Part shown: positions 59,231-64,000 of the stretch, piece after piece
How positions within the stretch are numbered: position 1 is the stretch's first letter
Layout of the letters: the number at the start of each line of letters is the position of its first letter
NCBI GenBank assembly: GCA_026162565.1
Contig: JAOEIQ010000008.1
Span: 62,001 to 126,000, forward strand
Length of the DNA stretch: 64,000 nt
Reading direction: 5' to 3'
Source: Flavobacteriaceae bacterium NBU2973
GTDB taxonomy: Bacteria > Bacteroidota > Bacteroidia > Flavobacteriales > Flavobacteriaceae
Notes under the pieces: model-generated
The model's input: only the letters and a program-made list of their open reading frames with translations
Databases searched by the model: none
What the model was told of the DNA's origin: nothing
Translations under genes and position numbers: made by a program

Positions 59231-61384
59231 ATGAAATCAATCATCACAATTTTCCTATTAGCTTTAAGTATTCAGTTACAAGCCCAATCTACAATCAGTG
59301 GCGTTGTAACTGATGCTAAAGGCAATCCTATTCCTGAAGCTAATGTATATCTAGAAGGTACTTACGATGGAAGCACAACAGACAAATCAGGTGTGTTTTC
59401 ATTTACTTCTTCAGAAACAGGATCACAAACATTAGTCGTATCGTTTTTATCATTCGAAACGTTTACAATGACTGGAGACATTTCTTCTATGAAAGATTTA
59501 AAAGTAAAACTTCGAGATGATGTAAATTCATTAGATGCTGTTGTGTTATCTGCAGGTACTTTTGAAGCTGGAGATAATAGTAAGGTTAATGTACTTAAAC
59601 CATTAGATGTAGTGACAACTGCAAGTGCATTGGGTGATTTTGTTGGTGCTTTACAAACTTTACCAGGAACAACAACTGCTGCAGAAGATGGACGTTTGTT
59701 TGTTCGTGGAGGAGAAGCAGAAGAAACGCAAATTTTTATCGACGGAATTCGTGTATTCACGCCGTATTCACCAACTACAAATAATGTGCCGACGAGAGGT
59801 CGCTATTCGCCTTTTTTGTTTGATGGTATTACCTTTTCAACAGGAGGTTATTCTGCCGAATATGGTCAAGCCTTATCAAGTGTATTGCTGCTAAATACCA
59901 TTAATGAACCAGACCAAGAAAAAACAGATATTGGTATTATGAGTGTTGGTGCAACTTTAGGTAATACTCAAAAATGGGAAAAGAGTTCGTTAAGTGTTAA
60001 TGCATCGTATATAAATTTAGCGCCTTATTTAGAAGTTTTTCAAGATAGAAACGATTGGAAAAAACCTTTTGAAACAGCAGCAGGAGAAGCTGTTTTTAGA
60101 AGACAATTTGATAATGGCTTATTAAAACTATATTCTGCTTTTGATACCTCTAATTTTGAATTAACTCAAGAAGATATCAACCTTTCTGAAGGATTAGATT
60201 TTAAACTGAATAACAAAAACCTCTACTTTAACGGATCGTACACAGGCATGCTAAACGATACATGGACCATTTTTGGAGGAATGAGTTTTACGCATGGCAA
60301 CACAAAAGTTAGAATTATAGACAATAATATTAAAGATGTAGAAAATTCGGTTCATGCGAAGTTTAAATTGAAGAAACGCTTCAGCAACCGCTTTAAATTA
60401 TATTTTGGAGCCGAGTATTTTGCTACAGATTTTACAGAAACATTTAGTTCGCCTTTTGTAGACGAAATAGATTACGGTTTTAATAATAATATTAGTGCTG
60501 CCTATACTGAAGCAGACATCTTTTTCTCAAAAGAGTTAGCTTTAAAAGCTGGATTACGAGGTGAATACAGTGAGTTGTTTAATGAGTTTCAATTGTCACC
60601 TCGATTGTCGTTGGCTTATAAAGTATCTGATAAAAGTCAACTATCATTAGCGTATGGCGATTTTTACCAAAACCCAATAAACGATGTTTTAAAGTTTAAT
60701 CAAGATTTACGATCACAAAATACGAAGCATTATATCTTAAATTATCAGCATAATCAAGATGGACGCATATTTAGAGCAGAAGCTTATTATAAAGATTATG
60801 ATAATCTAGTAAAATACGACAATGAGTTTATAGATTTTGATACCAATATTACTAATTCTGGATATGGAGAAGCCAAAGGGATAGATTTGTTTTGGAGAGA
60901 TAATAAGAGTATTAAAAATATGGATTATTGGGTAAGCTACTCGTTATTAGATACAGAGCGCGATTACAAAAATTTTGAAAGATCAGCGCAACCTAATTTT
61001 GCTAATACACATAATGTATCAGTAGTTGGTAAGTATTGGGTAGATAAATGGAAAAGTCAAATAGGTTTGGCCTATGCTTTTGCTTCTGGTAGAACATATA
61101 CAGACCCAAATAAAGGTGGCTTTTTAAACCAGAAAACAAAAAGCTTTAATAGCTTAAGTCTAAATTGGGCCTATTTAATTAGTCCACAAAAAATCTTGTA
61201 TTTATCTGTAAACAATGCATTAGGTTTTAATAACGTAAATGGTTACCAATATGCCAATACACCAGATGTAAATGGGCAGTTTAACAGACGTGCTTTGCGT
61301 CCAGCAGCAGATCAATTCTTTTTTGTTGGATTCTTCTGGACAATCAGTGAAGATAAAACCAGTAACCAGTTAGATAATTTGTAG
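59231..61384 (+). CDS. TonB-dependent receptor with carboxypeptidase-regulatory domain
   Basis: A 717-residue outer-membrane transporter. Signal peptide MKSIITIFLLALSIQLQAQ. Residues 20-105 form a CarboxypepD_reg-like beta-sandwich (STISGVVTDAKGNPIPEANVYLEGTYDGSTTDKSGVFSF), then the plug domain (DGRLFVRGGEAEETQIFIDG near 152-171) and the 22-strand barrel; the end is F-x-F-W-x-I. It is shorter than SusC-type receptors, and no SusD follows, so it probably takes up a small molecule or metal chelate. The ligand is unknown. A methyltransferase gene follows 26 bp later. Confidence 0.9.
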   Translation: MKSIITIFLLALSIQLQAQSTISGVVTDAKGNPIPEANVYLEGTYDGSTTDKSGVFSFTSSETGSQTLVVSFLSFETFTMTGDISSMKDLKVKLRDDVNSLDAVVLSAGTFEAGDNSKVNVLKPLDVVTTASALGDFVGALQTLPGTTTAAEDGRLFVRGGEAEETQIFIDGIRVFTPYSPTTNNVPTRGRYSPFLFDGITFSTGGYSAEYGQALSSVLLLNTINEPDQEKTDIGIMSVGATLGNTQKWEKSSLSVNASYINLAPYLEVFQDRNDWKKPFETAAGEAVFRRQFDNGLLKLYSAFDTSNFELTQEDINLSEGLDFKLNNKNLYFNGSYTGMLNDTWTIFGGMSFTHGNTKVRIIDNNIKDVENSVHAKFKLKKRFSNRFKLYFGAEYFATDFTETFSSPFVDEIDYGFNNNISAAYTEADIFFSKELALKAGLRGEYSELFNEFQLSPRLSLAYKVSDKSQLSLAYGDFYQNPINDVLKFNQDLRSQNTKHYILNYQHNQDGRIFRAEAYYKDYDNLVKYDNEFIDFDTNITNSGYGEAKGIDLFWRDNKSIKNMDYWVSYSLLDTERDYKNFERSAQPNFANTHNVSVVGKYWVDKWKSQIGLAYAFASGRTYTDPNKGGFLNQKTKSFNSLSLNWAYLISPQKILYLSVNNALGFNNVNGYQYANTPDVNGQFNRRALRPAADQFFFVGFFWTISEDKTSNQLDNL

Positions 61385-61410
61385 GTTTTTGTAATACCTT
61401 TAGGTCTTCT

Positions 61411-62076
61411 ATGAAGCAGTATAAAAAACCTTGGCCAACAAAAGCTGCTATGCAGCAAGTATATGCTAATAAGCTTTGGGGACATAATTATACTAACTTT
61501 TACTCTGGAGAAGGGTCTCACAATCCTGAATTAGTAGCACCTTATATACACGCTGTATCTGGATTTTTAGCATCTTTTAGTGAACCTTTAGTAGTATGTG
61601 ATTTAGGTTGTGGCGATTTTAATATTGGTAAACAATTAGTAAGCTATACCAAAAAGTACATTGCTATAGATATCGTTCCAGAACTTATAGAGTATAATAC
61701 AAAAACCTTTAAACAAGATCATTTAGAATTCCAGTGTATGGACATTGCTTTAGATGATTTACCATCTGCAGACTGTATTATTTTGAGACAAGTATTACAG
61801 CATTTATCTAACCAAGAGATAAAACAAATTGTCAATAAACTATCTGCTTATAAATACATCATTCTTACTGAACATTTACCAGAAGGAGACTTTGTGCCTA
61901 ATCGAGATATTATTTCTGGTCAAGGCATTCGACTTAAAAAGCAAAGTGGAGTAGATCTATTAGCTGAACCATTTAATTTAAAAATAAAAGAGGTAAAACA
62001 ATTCGTGTCTGTCTCTTTAGGTAATGGAAAAGGTGAGATTGTGACGAGTCTTTTTAAAGTTTTTTTGAAGAAGTAG
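61411..62076 (+). CDS. Class I SAM-dependent methyltransferase
   Basis: A 221-residue protein of the Rossmann methyltransferase fold. Motif I is VCDLGCGDFNIGKQL near 60-74, motif II IAIDIVPELIEYNT near 85-98, and LPSADCIILRQVLQHLSNQEI (about 124-144) is motif IV. The substrate is unclear; small-molecule or sugar methylation are both possible. It lies 26 bp after the TonB receptor and may be cotranscribed with it. The N-terminus (KAAMQQVYANKLWGHNYTNFYSGEGSHNPELVAPYI) is typical of this subfamily. Confidence 0.82.
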   Translation: MKQYKKPWPTKAAMQQVYANKLWGHNYTNFYSGEGSHNPELVAPYIHAVSGFLASFSEPLVVCDLGCGDFNIGKQLVSYTKKYIAIDIVPELIEYNTKTFKQDHLEFQCMDIALDDLPSADCIILRQVLQHLSNQEIKQIVNKLSAYKYIILTEHLPEGDFVPNRDIISGQGIRLKKQSGVDLLAEPFNLKIKEVKQFVSVSLGNGKGEIVTSLFKVFLKK

Positions 62077-62114
62077 TTGTAGTAAGAAAATTTATAAGTT
62101 TCGTTAATGGTTTT

Positions 62115-62225
62115 GTGTAAGCGTCAGTAACGGTAAAGTGCGCGAATACTTTCAGCTGACGCACCTAATTTAGCAAAACGAGTTGAATTTCCGATTAGGA
62201 AATTCAGCCGTTATTGCGCTTACAC
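62115..62225. repeat. 111-bp multi-hairpin foldback element
   Basis: Outer arms GTGTAAGCGTCAGTAACGG (62115-62133) and CCGTTATTGCGCTTACAC (62208-62225) pair with one bulge and one mismatch. Inside, GCGTCAG (62121-62127) can pair instead with CTGACGC (62156-62162), with AAAGT/ACTTT closing a further loop, and GAATTTCC-GATTA-GGAAATTC (62185-62205) makes a perfect hairpin. It lies next to the YD-repeat-like gene. No ORF of its own. Confidence 0.7.
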
Positions 62226-62246
62226 GTTGTTGTAATGCGTTTTTTA

Positions 62247-63437
62247 TTATTCAAAATATCTAATTTTTCTTGTCCAAATAAATAGCTTTTTTCCATTCAC
62301 GCTTTTTGTTTGTTTAATCCAATTATTTTTTTCGTCAAATTCGTGTTCAAATTCAACTTCAGTTCGCCTTCCTTTTTCTGTGTACACCAGCTTTATTGGT
62401 AAATCGTGGAAATCGTATGAGTACTCCAAAGTTCGATTGTTATCAGGATATTTTGGGTTGCTCACAGATTCCTTTACTTTTCTTCCATTTTCATCATATT
62501 CATATTTTCTGTAGTAGTTGAGCGAGTCGTTTTTATCATAGGAAAGAATTTCAATTAGTAAGATATTGTCATATTTTCTAATTTCTTTTCCATCGAAGTA
62601 GGATTTATTACTTACGTCATTATACTGTGCATAAAAATGAGTTTTTATGATTCTATCTTTTTCATCATAAAAAAACTCTTTGCTTACGTAGTCTGTTCCA
62701 TCTTTGGTTCTTTTTTGTTTTCTTCCTCTTCTTGTTTTTACCCAAATAAAAGGTGAGTGATTTATTACTTTAGTTTTTCTACCTTTTTCATCATACTCAT
62801 AAAGTATTCCGTAATCAGCTCCGTATTCATCGAAGGTTCTAACTTCAATTAGATTTCCAATCGAGTCATAATATTTTTCCGTCTTTCTAATTTCTTTAGG
62901 GTAATCAGAGTTAAAGTATTCAAAATCTGAAACTAAACCCTTTTCATTGTATTTATATTTTTCTGTAGAGTAACTACTATCAGCACTAATGGTTTTAACA
63001 TAAATCAAATTATTATTTATGTCATAAGTATAACTTGAATTGGACTCTTGATACGAAATGTATTTAAGATTTTTGATTTTGCCAAAGCTATTATATTCGT
63101 ATTCGTTATAATTTACAGTATCTTGATTTTTATAAAACCAAACTTCTTTGAGAAGTCTATCATTTTTGTCAAATTCTTTGTAATAATTTACATAATGAAC
63201 CCAATAGGTGTCATACCACCAGTTTTTAAAACGACTTTTGGTAAACTCAGCACTCGAAAATCCATAATGACCATAGTCGCCTTCAGTACTAAATAGTTTT
63301 CTGTTTCGAATACTGTCATTAACAAACTCAAGTTTTTCTCTTATGGATTTTACTTTTCCATAAATAGTGTCTTTTTCTTGAGCAATTGAAAATGAAAAGA
63401 AGAATAGCAGAATTAAAATTAGGTTGGTGTTATACAT
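62247..63437 (-). CDS. Secreted YD-repeat-like (RHS-type) protein
   Basis: A 396-residue protein with signal peptide MYNTNLILILLFFFSFSIAQ. From residue 80 onward it has about ten YD-like repeats: YEYNSFGKIKNLKYI, YTYDINNNLIYVKTI, YKYNEKGLVSDFEYF, YYDSIGNLIEVRTF, YEYDEKGRKTKVINH, YEYDENGRKVKESV. Such repeats form RHS-type shells or hairpin-rich beta-structures. No toxin domain is visible at the C-terminus (KKLFIWTRKIRYFE), so this is not a classical RHS toxin. Function unknown. Inverted GCATTACAA 9-mers flank the gene (62230, 63539), and a foldback element lies beyond its 3' end. Confidence 0.75.
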   Translation of the reverse strand: MYNTNLILILLFFFSFSIAQEKDTIYGKVKSIREKLEFVNDSIRNRKLFSTEGDYGHYGFSSAEFTKSRFKNWWYDTYWVHYVNYYKEFDKNDRLLKEVWFYKNQDTVNYNEYEYNSFGKIKNLKYISYQESNSSYTYDINNNLIYVKTISADSSYSTEKYKYNEKGLVSDFEYFNSDYPKEIRKTEKYYDSIGNLIEVRTFDEYGADYGILYEYDEKGRKTKVINHSPFIWVKTRRGRKQKRTKDGTDYVSKEFFYDEKDRIIKTHFYAQYNDVSNKSYFDGKEIRKYDNILLIEILSYDKNDSLNYYRKYEYDENGRKVKESVSNPKYPDNNRTLEYSYDFHDLPIKLVYTEKGRRTEVEFEHEFDEKNNWIKQTKSVNGKKLFIWTRKIRYFE

Positions 63438-63592
63438 AGTTTTTTTCGCTAATCTATTTGGTTTGATTTCAGTTCAAAAGTCAAAATGAGTTAATGATTT
63501 CTTTTAGTTAGTAATTCGGTTAGTTGGTTTAGGGAAATGCATTACAAGAGACGTTAACGAAGTTCGTTGATTTTTAATAGAATAACAAGTAA

Positions 63593-63898
63593 TTACTTCA
63601 TCCAATAAAACATGCTAATCACAGAAGCAATACCAAAAAACAACCCAATTATCACACTAAAGGATAGTTTGCCGTCTTTCATGTTTAATTTGGTTAACAA
63701 TACATACACTAAAAACTGTGCTACAACAGTTGGTATGAGGTAAATTAAAAATACCAGCCAGTGTCCAGGATTTGTGAATCCTTTTAAGCTGTAGTTACCT
63801 TCATCTATAAAAAATAAAAAGAGGACAACTGCAGTTGCAGCTAAAACAAAAACTAGTAAAGGCTGTTTGTAAGACGGTTTGGTTAATGTGGTTTGCAT
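63593..63898 (-). CDS. Small membrane protein of unknown function
   Basis: A 101-residue protein with three hydrophobic segments: about 13-31, 45-68 and 78-98. No domain recognised. It has an ATG at 63898. A 16-bp perfect palindrome (63902-63917) lies just upstream. The next gene upstream on the same strand ends at 63914 and has the same kind of membrane-protein tail, so the two may be an operon. The 63438-63592 gap is AT-rich and holds the 9-mer at 63539-63547 and no gene. Confidence 0.6.
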   Translation of the reverse strand: MQTTLTKPSYKQPLLVFVLAATAVVLFLFFIDEGNYSLKGFTNPGHWLVFLIYLIPTVVAQFLVYVLLTKLNMKDGKLSFSVIIGLFFGIASVISMFYWMK

Positions 63899-63913
63899 AA
63901 TATAATAACGTTA

Positions 63914-64000
63914 TTATTCAGGTTTTTGTTGTTTTTGTCTCCAAAAGAGTAGACCAATTATAAAGCCAAATACCATATAGGTTCCATATTTATAGAGGTC
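63914..64000 (-). CDS. C-terminus of a membrane protein (partial)
   Basis: The minus-strand frame is open from the right edge to a TAA at 63914-63916. The 28 visible residues include the hydrophobic stretch TYMVFGFIIGLLFW and a basic tail (RQKQQKPE). The 5' part is outside the window, so no family can be named. It ends 15 bp upstream of the ATG at 63898. Confidence 0.5.
   Translation of the reverse strand, partial: DLYKYGTYMVFGFIIGLLFWRQKQQKPE

Noticed and set aside
62115-62225. True integron attC site
   Set aside because: GTTRRRY/RYYYAAC cores are poor and no integrase is in the window; reported only as a foldback of unknown nature.
62247-63437. RHS/polymorphic toxin with immunity gene
   Set aside because: The protein has a plain signal peptide and YD-like repeats, but no C-terminal toxin domain, and no small immunity gene follows.

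Overview
The window is AT-rich chromosomal DNA from a marine-type member of the Flavobacteriaceae (Bacteroidota). The evidence is the gene set (OstA-like protein, GIN-domain lipoproteins, a DUF58/MoxR/SpoIIM cluster, a TonB receptor with a carboxypeptidase-regulatory domain, crtIBZY carotenoid genes), the scarcity of Shine-Dalgarno sequences, and promoters of the Bacteroidota form TTG-N19/20-TAnnTTTG. I see no phage, complete insertion sequence or CRISPR array. Nearly all the content is housekeeping or stable accessory chromosome.

Layout. 1-14.8 kb is mostly minus strand: mazG end (plus), a DUF349 protein, aroE, two tandem DUF368 (PopT-type) membrane proteins, a TPR protein, a class III aminotransferase whose natural start codon appears to be missing, an OstA-like protein, purA, a Fur-family regulator, a RelA/SpoT enzyme and a SRPBCC protein. 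14.9-23.4 kb is plus strand: three envelope folding factors (two parvulins around a SurA-like lipoprotein), a MoxR ATPase, aconitase and a Crp/Fnr regulator. 23.4-29.5 kb has a duplicated-domain lipoprotein, then the minus-strand carotenoid operon merR-crtI-crtB-crtZ-crtY, then tRNA-Leu(GAG) and tRNA-Lys(TTT). 29.6-42.8 kb holds aroK, a phosphoribosyltransferase, an S4 protein, an FKBP-like lipoprotein, trxB, two GIN-domain proteins, a PadR-PspC operon, a DUF4870 protein, an AIM24 protein, oxyR, and an SDR/TetR pair. 42.9-49.9 kb is a cluster of DUF58, MoxR, DUF4350, DUF4129, a membrane protein and SpoIIM, with a divergent RDD gene. 49.9-64 kb begins with an 88-bp tandem repeat array. It continues with a TRIC channel, an HxlR/nitroreductase/monooxygenase module, an M3 peptidase, a cyclophilin, a NUDIX hydrolase, an acyltransferase, an ECF sigma operon with an extra 52-aa membrane protein, a TonB receptor, a methyltransferase and a YD-repeat-like protein next to a highly structured foldback DNA.

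Four local regulatory circuits can be read from the DNA. The MerR regulator of the crt operon carries the W-x9-EH and E-x-H-x-x-G motifs of cobalamin photoreceptors, and an inverted repeat overlaps its -7 element. A PadR-type palindrome, TACTGAA-N5-TTCAGYA, occurs at almost identical spacing upstream of padR-pspC and of the GIN lipoprotein. CAGACNNGTCTG palindromes lie before both the TetR gene and its SDR neighbour, and one of them doubles as a hairpin after the DUF58 gene. A perfect palindrome overlaps the predicted start site of the HxlR-linked nitroreductase. The non-coding DNA holds several repeat types: a dispersed TGAGC-N4-TCGAAGT family, the 88-bp array, a MITE-like 70-bp inverted repeat, and a 111-bp foldback reminiscent of attC sites or a structured RNA.
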